From: Streptomyces mirabilis
Lineage (GTDB): Bacteria; Actinomycetota; Actinomycetes; Streptomycetales; Streptomycetaceae
Assembly (NCBI RefSeq): GCF_018310535.1
Contig: NZ_CP074102.1
Coordinates: 1,116,001 to 1,180,000 of the forward strand
DNA: 64,000 nucleotides
Direction of reading: 5' to 3'
Shown here: piece after piece, positions 55,930-64,000 of the stretch
Layout of the letters: each line of letters starts with the position of its first letter
How positions within the stretch are numbered: the first letter of the stretch is position 1
The notes under the pieces: generated by a model
What the model saw: the letters and a program-made list of their open reading frames with translations, nothing else
Databases searched by the model: none
What the model was told of the DNA's origin: nothing
Made by a program: the position numbers and the translations under genes

Positions 55930-56922
55930 TCAGCGGGTCCCGCGCGCGGTGTACTTCTCGAGGGTCGGGGCGTCCTTCTCGGTGATGATGGCCGGGCCGG
56001 TCAGGACCGTCTTGCCGCCGCCGAGGATGTCGCCGTTGGTCTTGTAGAGCCACAGCATGTCGATGGCCTCGTACCCCTGGAGGTAGGGCTGCTGGTCGAC
56101 CGCGAAGCCGACCTCCTTGGCCTGGAGGCGCTTGACCACCTCGGCGTTCAGGTCGAAGGTGTCGATCTCCGCCTTGCTGCCCGCGTCGGCCTTGGCCTTC
56201 ACCGCGACGGCGGCGATCGGGGCGCCCAGGGTGACCACGGCGTCGATGCCCTTGGTCGCCTGGAGCTTCGCCTCGATGGAGGACTGGGTGGCAGGGGCGT
56301 TGGTGCCGTCGACGTTGAGGTTCTCGACCGTGCCCTTGAAGGATTTCTTCACGCCCGCGCAGCGCTGCTCCAACGAGACGTTGCCCTGCTCGTGGATGAC
56401 GCAGACGGCCTTCTTCAGGCCCCGCTTGTTGAGCTCCTCTCCGACGGCCTCACCGGCGACCGACTCGTCCTGGCCGAAGTGCGCGAGCGCCCCGAACTGC
56501 TTGGAGAACTCGGCACCGGAGTTGATCGTGACGACCGGGATGCCCGCCTGCTCGGCCTTGGCGAGGACGTCCTTCATGGCATCGGGCTTGGCCAGGGTGA
56601 CGACGATCCCGTCGACCTTCTTGTCGATGGCGGCCTGGACGAGCTGGGCCTGCCCGCCCGCTTCCTTGTCGTTCGAGTACAGGAAGTCGACGTTGTCCTT
56701 GCTCGCCGCCTGCTTGGCGCCGCTCTGCACGATGTCCCAGAAGGTGTCGCCCTCGCCGGAGTGCGTCACCATCGCGATCTTCAGACGGGGCGTACTCGCG
56801 GCCTTGCCACCACTCCCGCTGCCGCTCGCCTTGTTCTCGGAGTCCTTGCCACCGGAGTTACTGCAGCCGGCCGCGAGCGCGATCACGGCGATCACCGCCG
56901 CTGCCGTTCGGGCTGTACGCAT
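55930..56922 (-). CDS. Sugar-binding lipoprotein, copy 2
   Basis: A 330-residue protein with signal and lipobox VIAVIALAAGCSNSGGK and the same fold as copy 1. Matching stretches include [37 protein letters not shown] and [20 protein letters not shown]. It comes first in the operon, with its own promoter. Its pocket residues differ from copy 1 at several places, so the pair may widen ligand range, or one may be a sensor. Confidence 0.9.
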   Translation of the reverse strand: MRTARTAAAVIAVIALAAGCSNSGGKDSENKASGSGSGGKAASTPRLKIAMVTHSGEGDTFWDIVQSGAKQAASKDNVDFLYSNDKEAGGQAQLVQAAIDKKVDGIVVTLAKPDAMKDVLAKAEQAGIPVVTINSGAEFSKQFGALAHFGQDESVAGEAVGEELNKRGLKKAVCVIHEQGNVSLEQRCAGVKKSFKGTVENLNVDGTNAPATQSSIEAKLQATKGIDAVVTLGAPIAAVAVKAKADAGSKAEIDTFDLNAEVVKRLQAKEVGFAVDQQPYLQGYEAIDMLWLYKTNGDILGGGKTVLTGPAIITEKDAPTLEKYTARGTR

Positions 56923-56967
56923 GGTCGGAACACCCTCTTCTCCGCCGCTCCTTTGCGGCTGAGGGGA

Positions 56968-56997
56968 GTTCTAGCTTTGCGTCCGCACACCAGTCAA
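56968..56997 (-). promoter_or_regulatory. Promoter of the sugar transporter operon
   Basis: On the minus strand TTGACT and TAGAAC are spaced by 18 bases, about 45 bases before the ATG of copy 2. Confidence 0.5.
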
Positions 56998-57071
56998 TGC
57001 ACTTTTTAGAACATTCTTACGATTCAAATTCGGCCTCACCGAAGCCGATTCACAACCCCTTCACGACCGCT

Positions 57072-57809
57072 TCACGGCCGTACGAGGAGCTGGAATTCGA
57101 AGGAGTAGCGCGAGGCACGGTACATGTGGCTGCCGAACTCCACCGCGCGTCCGGTGTCGTCGAAGGTGGTGCGCTGCATGGTCAGCAGCGGCGCCCCCTC
57201 GGGCTCACCGAGCCGCTCCCCCTCCTCCGCGGTGGCCGCGCGGGCACCGACGGACTGACGGGCGCTGTGCAGTGTGATGCCCGCGGCCCGCATCAGCCGG
57301 TACAGACCGGTGGCCTCCATCTGCTCACTGTCCAGCTCCAGCAGCTCCGGGGGCAGGTAGTTGCAGAGGTACGCCATCGGCTCCCCGTGGGCGAGCCGCA
57401 GCCGCTCCACCCGGTGGACGTCACTGCCCTCGGCCACGCCCAGAGCGGCCGCGACCTCGGCGGACGCCGGTACGACGGTGTTGACGAGCACCCGGGTCGC
57501 GGGGCGCTGCCCGGCCGCCTCCAGGTCGTCGTACAGGCTGCTGAGCTCCAGGGGCCTCTTGACCTGGCTGTGCACGACCTGGGTGCCGACGCCGCGGCGG
57601 CGCACCAGCAGACCCTTGTCGACGAGGGACTGGATGGCCTGGCGGACCGTGGGCCGGGACAGCCCGAGCCGCCCCGCGAGCTCGATCTCGTTACCGAGAA
57701 GGCTCCCCGGGGTCAGGGTCCCGTGCTCGATCGCGGCCTCCAACTGTTGGGACAACTGGAAGTACAGCGGGACCGGACTGCTGCGGTCGACGCTGAGCTG
57801 GAGCGACAC
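57072..57809 (-). CDS. GntR-family (HutC subfamily) repressor
   Basis: A 245-residue regulator from a GTG with GAGGAT upstream. The winged helix is at residues 10-75 (VPLYFQLSQQLEAAIEHGTL, ELAGRLGLSRPTVRQAIQSL, LLVRRRGVGTQV). A UTRA effector domain follows (HRVERLRLAHGEPMAYLCNY, GAPLLTMQRTTFDDTGRAVE). It lies between the transporter and the divergent dehydrogenase and probably represses both until the sugar appears. Confidence 0.9.
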   Translation of the reverse strand: MSLQLSVDRSSPVPLYFQLSQQLEAAIEHGTLTPGSLLGNEIELAGRLGLSRPTVRQAIQSLVDKGLLVRRRGVGTQVVHSQVKRPLELSSLYDDLEAAGQRPATRVLVNTVVPASAEVAAALGVAEGSDVHRVERLRLAHGEPMAYLCNYLPPELLELDSEQMEATGLYRLMRAAGITLHSARQSVGARAATAEEGERLGEPEGAPLLTMQRTTFDDTGRAVEFGSHMYRASRYSFEFQLLVRP

Positions 57810-57885
57810 GGTCGGATCCTCATCTGGTTTCGGCACGGGCCGAGCGTAGCTCTGGGAGATGTTGACGGGAAGTTGTGTAGTTCGA

Positions 57886-57897
57886 TTGTCCGGACAA
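57886..57897. promoter_or_regulatory. Candidate GntR operator
   Basis: TTGTCCGGACAA is a perfect 12-bp palindrome in the 127-bp divergent gap between the repressor and the dehydrogenase genes, placed where it would overlap a promoter (TTGACA follows at 57903). Confidence 0.55.
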
Positions 57898-57936
57898 AGC
57901 ATTGACAGCGTGCCTGGTGGGCCTCAGTTTGTTCCC

Positions 57937-58947
57937 ATGCGCATCGGACTTATCGGAACGGGTCGTATCGGCACATTTCACGCGACCGTTCTCAACCGCC
58001 ACCGCGAGGTCGGCTCCCTCATCGTCACGGACGCGGACTCGGTGAGGGCACATGCGGTCGCGGACCGGCTGGGCGCGACGGCGGCCCCCAGTGTGGACGA
58101 GATCTTCACCTGGGGCGTGGACGCCGTGGTCATCACGGCGGCCACCTCGGCGCACGGCGAACTGATCGGTCGGGCAGCGCGCCTGGGACTCCCGGTGTTC
58201 TGCGAGAAGCCCATCGCGGTCGATCTGCCGGGCACGCTGTCCGCGCTCGCCGAGGTCGACGCGGCCGGCACGGTCCTTCAGCTGGGTTTCCAGCGCCGCT
58301 TCGACACGGGCTACACGACCGCGCGTGAGGCGGTGCGCTCGGGGCGGCTCGGACGGCTGCACACCATCCGCGCGATGACCTCCGACCAGTCGCCGCCCCC
58401 GGCCGCGTACCTCCCGATCTCCGGCGGCATGTACCGCGACTGCCTCGTCCACGACTTCGACATGCTGCGCTGGATCACCGGCCACGAGGTCGTCGAGGTG
58501 TACGCGATGGGCTCCGACGCCGGGCCCTCGATGTTCCGTGAGGCGCATGACATCGACACGGCCGCCGCCGTCCTCACCCTGGACGACGGCACACTCGCCA
58601 CGACGACGGCGACCCGGCTGAACGGCGCGGGCTACGACGTGCGCATGGAGCTGGCCGGCGAGCTGGACCAGATCGGCGTCGGCCTGGACGACCGTACGCC
58701 GATCGCCTCCACCGAACCTGCCGGACCGCCGGCCGCCGACAAGCCGTGGACCGGTTTCCTGGAGCGCTTCGGCCCCGCCTACGAGGCCGAGCTCGCCGCC
58801 TTCGTCGGCGTCGTGCGCGGCGAACGCGCCAACCCCTGCGACGGGCAGGAGGCTCTGCACGCACTGCGCATCGCCGAGGCCTGCGAGCTGTCGCGGCTGG
58901 AGAGACGCCCGGTGTACCTGGCGGAGATCCCCGGCAGACGGGACTGA
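57937..58947 (+). CDS. Gfo/Idh/MocA-family dehydrogenase (inositol 2-dehydrogenase-like)
   Basis: A 336-residue NAD-dependent oxidoreductase. The Rossmann motif is RIGLIGTGRIGTFHATVLNR, the catalytic Lys is in FCEKPIAVDLPG, and the C-terminal His region is GGMYRDCLVHDFDMLRWITG. These agree with inositol or scyllo-inositol 2-dehydrogenases and related sugar dehydrogenases. Next to a GntR repressor and a CUT2 transporter, myo-inositol or a similar polyol is the likeliest substrate, but no other iol genes are present. Confidence 0.88.
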   Translation: MRIGLIGTGRIGTFHATVLNRHREVGSLIVTDADSVRAHAVADRLGATAAPSVDEIFTWGVDAVVITAATSAHGELIGRAARLGLPVFCEKPIAVDLPGTLSALAEVDAAGTVLQLGFQRRFDTGYTTAREAVRSGRLGRLHTIRAMTSDQSPPPAAYLPISGGMYRDCLVHDFDMLRWITGHEVVEVYAMGSDAGPSMFREAHDIDTAAAVLTLDDGTLATTTATRLNGAGYDVRMELAGELDQIGVGLDDRTPIASTEPAGPPAADKPWTGFLERFGPAYEAELAAFVGVVRGERANPCDGQEALHALRIAEACELSRLERRPVYLAEIPGRRD

Positions 58948-59024
58948 GCGAGCACGTCGGCGCCCCTCCCCACCCGAAGCCGCACCATCGTCACCCCCCG
59001 ACTCACCCCCCCACGCACCACCGC

Positions 59025-60197
59025 TCACCAGCGCACCGGCAGGCTGCGCAGACCGCGCATCAGCATGCCGGAGAGCCAGTCACCAGGGGGCCCGTCCAGC
59101 GCGAGATCCGGGCATCTCTCCAGCAGGGAGCGCAGCGCGACCCGGGCTTCGAGACGGGCCAGCGGCGCACCCAGGCAGTAGTGGATGCCGTGCCCGAAGG
59201 AGAGATGGCCCCGCGGGGCGCGGTGGATGTCGAAGCGGTCCGGATCCGGGCAGCGCGCCGCGTCACGGTTGGCGGCATCGAGCCCGATCATCACCGAGTC
59301 ACCGGCCGCGATGGCCCTGCCGCCGATCTCCAACGGCTGCGCCGCATAGCGGTACGTCGCCGTCTCGACCGGTCCCTCGAAGCGCAGCACCTCCTCCACC
59401 GCGCCGTCGAGGAGCGTCATGTCGGCCCGCAGCGCGGTGAGTTGGTCGGGGTGGGTGAGCAGAGCATGCACACCGTTCGTGATCAAATTGACCGTGGTCT
59501 CGTGGCCCGCGACCAGCAGGATGAACGCCATCCCGCGCAACTCGTCCCGGGAGAGCCGGTCGCCGTCCTCGGCCCGGGTGCGGATGAGGTCGCTGAGCAG
59601 GTCGTCGCCAGGTGCCGTGCACCGCTTGTCCTCGATCAGCTCATCGAGATAGGCGGCCAGCTGCCGGACGGCGGCCAGCTCGGAATCTCCGTCGGTCGGC
59701 GTCACGATCTCGTTCGACATCGCGCGGAACATCACCCGGTCGATGTCCGGAACGCCGAGGAGCTCGCAGATGACGGTGATCGGCAGCGGATAGGCGAACG
59801 AGTCGACGAGGTCGGCGCATCCCTTCGGCAGCATCTCGTCCAGCAGTTCGTCGGTGATCTGCTGAACGCGCGGGCGCATCGCCTCCACCCGCCGCATGGT
59901 GAACGCGCCCGTGACGAGGGAGCGCAACCGGGTGTGCTCCGGCGGGTCGGCGATCAGCACATACCGGCCCATCAGCTCCTCTTCGAGCGAGCTCCATCCC
60001 CCTCTCCTCGTGTCCTTGGAGAGCCTCGGGTCGGCGAGGGCGGCCCGCGCCTCCTCGTACCCGACGACGAGCCAGCCCTCGTACGCACCCGGCTGCGGCG
60101 TCCGCACCCAGTGGACGGGGCCGCGCTCGCGCAGCGCCGCGTACACCGGATACGGGTCCCTCGTGAACCCCGCGCCGTACTCCCCCAGATCGATCAT
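59025..60197 (-). CDS. Cytochrome P450 (CYP105/107-like)
   Basis: A 390-residue P450 with a canonical I-helix (LLVAGHETTVNLITNGVHAL), ExxR in VEEVLRFEGPVET and the haem loop FGHGIHYCLGAPLARLEARV. The ATG at 60197, preceded by GGGAGGGG, is chosen over a start 24 bases upstream. It belongs to the generalist hydroxylase type of Streptomyces. No ferredoxin is adjacent. Its substrate is unknown and it does not appear linked to the biosynthetic island. Confidence 0.92.
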   Translation of the reverse strand: MIDLGEYGAGFTRDPYPVYAALRERGPVHWVRTPQPGAYEGWLVVGYEEARAALADPRLSKDTRRGGWSSLEEELMGRYVLIADPPEHTRLRSLVTGAFTMRRVEAMRPRVQQITDELLDEMLPKGCADLVDSFAYPLPITVICELLGVPDIDRVMFRAMSNEIVTPTDGDSELAAVRQLAAYLDELIEDKRCTAPGDDLLSDLIRTRAEDGDRLSRDELRGMAFILLVAGHETTVNLITNGVHALLTHPDQLTALRADMTLLDGAVEEVLRFEGPVETATYRYAAQPLEIGGRAIAAGDSVMIGLDAANRDAARCPDPDRFDIHRAPRGHLSFGHGIHYCLGAPLARLEARVALRSLLERCPDLALDGPPGDWLSGMLMRGLRSLPVRW

Positions 60198-60237
60198 GGT
60201 CCCCCTCCCTTGCCCTTCCAACGCGCGGGCCCGGCGC

Positions 60238-60912
60238 TCAGTGCCCGTCGTCTCCCTCCAGAAGTCCCGCGTCGTACGTCAACAGGGCGATCTGCACACG
60301 GTTGTTGAGGCCGAGCTTGGCGAGGATCCGTGAGACATGGGTCTTGACGGTGGCGACGCTCATGTACAACTCGGCGGCGATCTCGGCGTTGGAGGAGCCC
60401 CGGCCGACGGCCACCGCGACCTCGCGTTCACGGTCGTTGAGCGCGCCGATCCGGTCCAGGGCGCCGGTGCGCCGCCCACCCGGCGCCCCACCGGCCGCGT
60501 GCTCCATCAACTGACGGGTGACGGCGGGCGAGAGCACGGGATCACCGGCCGCGACCCGGCGTACCGCGTCGAGGATCTCCATCGGCGGCGTGTCCTTGAG
60601 AACGAACCCGGCGGCACCCGCGCGCAGCGCCCGCAGCACCTGGTCGTCGGCGTGAAACGTGGTGAGGACCACGATCTGCGGCGCGTCCTCGCGCCCTCGC
60701 AGCCGTTCGGTGGCCGTGAGCCCGTCGACCACCGGCATCCGGATGTCCATCAGGACGACGTCCGGGCGGGTGCGGTCGACGAGCGCCTCCACCTCGCTGC
60801 CGTCCGCGGCCTCGCCGACGATCTCGATGTCGTCGGCGCCGCCCATCATGAAGGACAGGCCGGCCCTGACCAGCGGATCGTCGTCGACGAGAAGCAGCCG
60901 GATCGCATTCAT
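60238..60912 (-). CDS. NarL/LuxR-type response regulator
   Basis: A 224-residue response regulator. The receiver domain has the acidic pocket LLLVDDDPLVRAGLSF, the phospho-acceptor Asp in PDVVLMDIRMPVVDGLTA and Lys in GFVLKDTPP. The C-terminal LuxR helix-turn-helix is LNDREREVAVAVGRGSSNAE, MSVATVKTHVSRILAKLGL. Its partner is almost certainly the histidine kinase at 62156, separated from it by an aldo-keto reductase on the other strand. Confidence 0.93.
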   Translation of the reverse strand: MNAIRLLLVDDDPLVRAGLSFMMGGADDIEIVGEAADGSEVEALVDRTRPDVVLMDIRMPVVDGLTATERLRGREDAPQIVVLTTFHADDQVLRALRAGAAGFVLKDTPPMEILDAVRRVAAGDPVLSPAVTRQLMEHAAGGAPGGRRTGALDRIGALNDREREVAVAVGRGSSNAEIAAELYMSVATVKTHVSRILAKLGLNNRVQIALLTYDAGLLEGDDGH

Positions 60913-61026
60913 GGTGCCTACCGTAGGTGCCCGCCGGAGCATTACCCACGCTTCGACCGAGACGAACGACTACCGTCGGCGGACAGGACAGTGTCGACGG
61001 GGTCTCACCCGGGAGTGAGGAGTTCA

Positions 61027-62055
61027 GTGCGCTATCGGCTCTTGGGCAGGACCGGCCTGCGCGTCTCGGAACTGTTCCTCGGCGCCATGACGTTCGGGGA
61101 GCAGGGCGGGGTGGGAGCGCCGAAAGAGGAGTGCGCGCGGATCCTCGACGCGTACGCGGAGGCGGGCGGCAACGTGGTGGACACGGCCGTCAACTACCGG
61201 GGCGGCGCCAGCGAGGAGATCGTGGGGGAGTTACTCAAGGGCCGCCGCGACCGTTTCGTCCTCTCCACCAAGTACACCGTCTCCCGTGACGGCACCGACC
61301 CGAACGCCGCCGGGAACCACCGCAAGAACCTCGCCCTCTCCCTGGAGACGAGCCTGCGGCGCCTCGACACGGACTACATCGACGTCTACTGGGTGCACAT
61401 CTGGGACCGGAACACACCGGTCGAGGAGACCATGCGCGCCCTGGACGACGCCGTAAGGTCCGGCAAGGTCCTGTACGTGGGTATCTCGGACGCGCCCGCC
61501 TGGGTGGTCTCACGGGCCAACACCCTTGCCGAGTGGCGGGGTTGGTCCCCCTTCGCCGCACTCCAGGTGCCCTACAGCCTGCTCAGCCGCGACGCGGAGC
61601 GCGAGCTTCTCCCCATGGCGGAGACCTTCGGCATGTCGGTGGCCGCGTGGAGCCCGCTGCAGAACGGTGTTCTGTCGGGCAAGTACACACGTCCGGGCGG
61701 CGTGGCCCCCGGCACGGCGACCCGCCTCTCCCCCGAGGCGATCGGGGAACTCGAACGGACGGTGGCCGAAGCGGTCCAGTCGGCGGCCGACGAACTCGGC
61801 GCCTCCCCCGCGCAGGTGGCCATCGCCTGGACCATGGCCCACTCCCCCACCGTCCACCCCATCATCGGCGCACGCCACGTCACCCAGCTCACCGACAACC
61901 TGGGCGCAAGCGAACTCACCCTCCCCGACCACATACTGACCGGCCTGGAGGAGGCCACAGCCTTCCGTACAGGCTTCCCGACAGACTTCATCGACGAGAC
62001 ATCAAGCTGGGTGTACGGCACCGCGGGCCACCGAGTAATCCCCCGCAAGCCCTGA
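61027..62055 (+). CDS. Aldo-keto reductase (voltage-gated K+ channel beta-like)
   Basis: A 342-residue NADPH-dependent reductase, GTG start with GAGGAG 6 bases upstream. LGRTGLRVSELFLGAMTFGE begins the barrel. GNVVDTAVNYRGGASEEIVG has the catalytic Asp, but Asn-Tyr is displaced relative to the usual DTAxxYG. YIDVYWVHIWDRNTPVEETM and GISDAPAWVVSRAN follow. It is transcribed opposite to the two-component genes that flank it. The substrate is unknown. Confidence 0.9.
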   Translation: MRYRLLGRTGLRVSELFLGAMTFGEQGGVGAPKEECARILDAYAEAGGNVVDTAVNYRGGASEEIVGELLKGRRDRFVLSTKYTVSRDGTDPNAAGNHRKNLALSLETSLRRLDTDYIDVYWVHIWDRNTPVEETMRALDDAVRSGKVLYVGISDAPAWVVSRANTLAEWRGWSPFAALQVPYSLLSRDAERELLPMAETFGMSVAAWSPLQNGVLSGKYTRPGGVAPGTATRLSPEAIGELERTVAEAVQSAADELGASPAQVAIAWTMAHSPTVHPIIGARHVTQLTDNLGASELTLPDHILTGLEEATAFRTGFPTDFIDETSSWVYGTAGHRVIPRKP

Positions 62056-62061
62056 CACACC

Positions 62062-62160
62062 CGCAGCCGCCACGACCCCGACCCACCACGCACCCGCAGC
62101 CGCAGCCGCACCGCACGCTCACCCACGCACCCTCACCCGCAGCCGCAGCCCACGCTCACC
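62062..62160 (+). repeat. C-rich imperfect repeats
   Basis: The short spacer after the reductase contains repeated CCGCAGCCGCAGCC and CACGCTCACCCAC units, two to three imperfect copies each. It is low complexity, between convergent genes. I see no function. Confidence 0.5.
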
Positions 62161-63385
62161 CACCCCACGGCAGCCACGCCCGCACCAAGAAGCCCCCACC
62201 TCCGTCGGACCCGTGCTCCAGACGTCCCCCGGCCAGAGTAGCCCGCTCCGTCAGTCCGATCAGCCCCTGCCCGGAACCCGGCACATGCGGCACCTCCCCC
62301 GGAGGGGCCGGGTTTCGCACGGACACACTCAGACCGTCACCCGGGGCACCCGAGACATCAACCGTGACCTCGGCTCCCGGAGCATGTTTACGAGCGTTCG
62401 TCAGCCCTTCCTGGGCGATGCGATACACGGTCCGCCCGACGGACGCGGGCACAGCCGCGGCATCGGTGACCCGCAGATCGAGGGCCACCTTCATCCCCGC
62501 CTCACGCGACTCGGAGACCAGCGCGTCCAACGCGCCGAGCGTCGGCTGCGGCCGCCCCGCGTCGTCGGAGTCACCCGCCCGCAGCACCCCGATGATCTCC
62601 CGCAGATCCTGCAGGGCCTCGTGCGCGCTCTCCCGGATCACCCCGGCGGCCCGCGCGACCTCCTCGCGAGGCGCGTCCGGCCTGAACTCCAACGCCCCCG
62701 CGTGCACGCTCAACAGCGTCAGCCGGTGCGCGAGCACATCGTGCATCTCGCGCGCGATCGCCTCGCGCGCCAGCCGCTGCGCCTGCTCGGCCCGTAGCGC
62801 CGCCTCCGTCTCGGCCCGCCGCGCCCGGTCCCGCAGACTCAGCATGAGCTGCCGCTTGGACCGTACGAACATGCCCCAGCCGACGACCGCCAGCGTCAGC
62901 AGCGCGGAGACGGCGATGGCGGCGGCGTAGGGCAGATCGGGATCGGGGCGCAGCCAGAAGTAGACCGGAAGCAGGGCGAGCTGGAGACCGGCGACCCAGC
63001 CCACGTACTTGAGGGGCCGGTGCACGGCGAGCGTGAAGAGGGCGACCAGGCCTGCGCCGCCCGCGGTGTTGGAGAGCAGTCCGACGGGGATCATCGCCAC
63101 GGCCAGCCCCAGCGGCCACCGGCGACGCGACCACACCGCGAGACAAGCGAGTCCGCCGATCCACTGGTCGACGACGGCGAGGGCGTGCGGGGTGTCCGGG
63201 TCGCGGGTCAGCGTGTGCGCGGCCATCACCCCGATGACGACGGCCAGCAGAAAGCAGCCGAAGTCGACCACCCAGTCACGCGCGGTACGCCGTGGCCGTC
63301 CGCCCTGCCCCGTCCGCTCGGGGCCGAGCTCCGCGACCACGGCCGACGGCAGCAGCCAGCGCCGCCCGGGCAGAACGGGTGCCAT
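62156..63385 (-). CDS. Sensor histidine kinase (HisKA_3, NarL-pair type)
   Basis: A product of about 409 residues. Several transmembrane helices fill the first 170 (VDFGCFLLAVVIGVMAAHTL, LALLPVYFWL, VSALLTLAVVGWGMFV). The dimerisation box with the phospho-His is REMHDVLAHRLTLLSVHAGA. The ATPase has VYRIAQEGLTNARKHAPGAE (N box) and GSGQGLIGLTERATLAGGRL (G box). ATG 63385 is used; GTGs upstream are possible. It pairs with the response regulator at 60238. Confidence 0.88.
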   Translation of the reverse strand: MAPVLPGRRWLLPSAVVAELGPERTGQGGRPRRTARDWVVDFGCFLLAVVIGVMAAHTLTRDPDTPHALAVVDQWIGGLACLAVWSRRRWPLGLAVAMIPVGLLSNTAGGAGLVALFTLAVHRPLKYVGWVAGLQLALLPVYFWLRPDPDLPYAAAIAVSALLTLAVVGWGMFVRSKRQLMLSLRDRARRAETEAALRAEQAQRLAREAIAREMHDVLAHRLTLLSVHAGALEFRPDAPREEVARAAGVIRESAHEALQDLREIIGVLRAGDSDDAGRPQPTLGALDALVSESREAGMKVALDLRVTDAAAVPASVGRTVYRIAQEGLTNARKHAPGAEVTVDVSGAPGDGLSVSVRNPAPPGEVPHVPGSGQGLIGLTERATLAGGRLEHGSDGGGGFLVRAWLPWGG

Positions 63386-63505
63386 CGGCACCGGATTGTC
63401 ACCACTCACGGTCGACAAATCTATGAGGCCCACCCCGCGGGCACCTCCCCCGCGGCGGCGATCGTCGACCAAAGTAGCGGCGCCTCATACTTTCGTCCGG
63501 ACGTA

Positions 63506-63550
63506 CCTCGCCCCGCGGCCCATGAACGTGGGGGGAACCGCGGGGCGAGG
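63506..63550 (-). terminator. Hairpin after the ribonuclease gene
   Basis: CCTCGCCCCGCGG and CCGCGGGGCGAGG pair over 13 bp with a 19-base loop, downstream of the leftward ribonuclease stop and before the kinase start. Confidence 0.6.
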
Positions 63551-63631
63551 AGCTTCCGCAAGGCGATCAAAACAGTCAAAGCAGATGAAGCAGATGAAGC
63601 GGTCAAACCAGACGTACGCGCAGCCCTCGGC

Positions 63632-64000
63632 TCAGCAGCCGAAGTTGATCAGCTTGAACGTGACGTAGTGGTCCGAGGTGTAGTAGTCCTCCTGCGTCTT
63701 CTTACCGGTCACGATGCGCTTGGCGCCGCGCGTCGAGGATCCCGGCGTGATGACGGTGTACTCGTGGTAGTACCCGGTGGACTGAGAGGGCAGGACACCC
63801 TCCCGGTTCTGGAAGACGACCCCGTCCTGCGAGTACGGGAAGGGACCGCCCGACGCGATCAGGTCCAGCGTGTCGTACGCCTGCGACGGCAGGTTGCTGT
63901 AGCAGATGCTGCCCACGGCGGTGGCCGCCGCGTTGGCGGGGACCACGGTGGTGCCGCCGATGAGCAGCGCGGACATGAAGGCGACCAGGGCGCCGATACG
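63632..64000 (-). CDS. Secreted guanyl-specific ribonuclease (RNase Sa-like), 5' end outside window
   Basis: The mature domain (ICYSNLPSQAYDTLDLIASG, GPFPYSQDGVVFQNREGVLP, TGYYHEYTVITPGSSTRGAK, DHYVTFKLINFGC) matches microbial RNase Sa/T1-type enzymes. It has the catalytic Glu in YHEYTV, Arg in RGAKRI and His in SDHYVTF, and the disulfide Cys pair. The signal peptide (LVAFMSALLIGGTTVVPANA) is open to the window edge, so the true start lies beyond base 64000. It degrades RNA outside the cell after guanosines. Confidence 0.88.
   Translation of the reverse strand, partial: RIGALVAFMSALLIGGTTVVPANAAATAVGSICYSNLPSQAYDTLDLIASGGPFPYSQDGVVFQNREGVLPSQSTGYYHEYTVITPGSSTRGAKRIVTGKKTQEDYYTSDHYVTFKLINFGC

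Overview
The window is high-GC actinobacterial DNA and almost certainly comes from a Streptomyces. It has GTG starts, GTGA/ATGA translational coupling, SARP and AfsR-type regulators carrying single TTA leucine codons, ISL3/IS21/IS110/IS5 remnants, and typical Streptomyces housekeeping genes on the right. There is no CRISPR array, no tRNA that I can see, and no rRNA.

Layout. (1) 1-17.9 kb is a decayed accessory region. It holds insertion-sequence pieces (ISL3, istB plus zinc-finger partner, IS110), a secreted NucA/NucB-type nuclease, a 1062-residue CoiA-like protein, a twice-frameshifted gene, phage-like and integrase fragments and a TcmP tail. It ends in the first 34 codons of a pcaD-like gene (17883-17987). 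(2) About 18.5-45.0 kb is an unusual biosynthetic island. (3) 45.0-45.8 kb is a scar: a copy of the 3' end of the neighbouring SWIM gene joined to an IS5-type transposase fragment, then a second pcaD 5' fragment cut at the same codon as the first. (4) 45.9-64 kb looks like ordinary chromosome: SWIM/SNF2 pair, ROK kinase, a sugar ABC transporter with two tandem binding proteins, GntR regulator, MocA-type dehydrogenase, a P450, a two-component pair split by an aldo-keto reductase, and a secreted guanyl-specific ribonuclease.

The island is the main result. A leftward operon begins with a 33-residue RiPP precursor with a double-glycine leader (core QFGISLTCVI). After a hairpin come a C39-peptidase ABC exporter, a stand-alone condensation-type protein lacking the catalytic HH, a carrier protein, two acyl-adenylating enzymes (one FAAL-like) and a JmjC/cupin oxygenase. 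A rightward arm begins with a fused alpha-beta glycyl-tRNA synthetase, which is foreign to Streptomyces and a candidate self-resistance enzyme. It continues with an AfsR-like regulator, a 116-residue unknown protein followed by a hairpin, two radical SAM enzymes, an aldo-keto reductase, two PhyH-type dioxygenases, a P450 and a YcaO-TfuA pair of the thioamide-forming type. Three regulators (SARP, PAS-LuxR, AfsR-like) each carry one TTA codon, which points to bldA control.

My inference is that the island makes a heavily modified, possibly N-acylated and thioamidated short peptide, or a small molecule built on the 116-residue protein, whose target may be glycyl-tRNA synthetase. I do not recognise a described pathway with this gene set.
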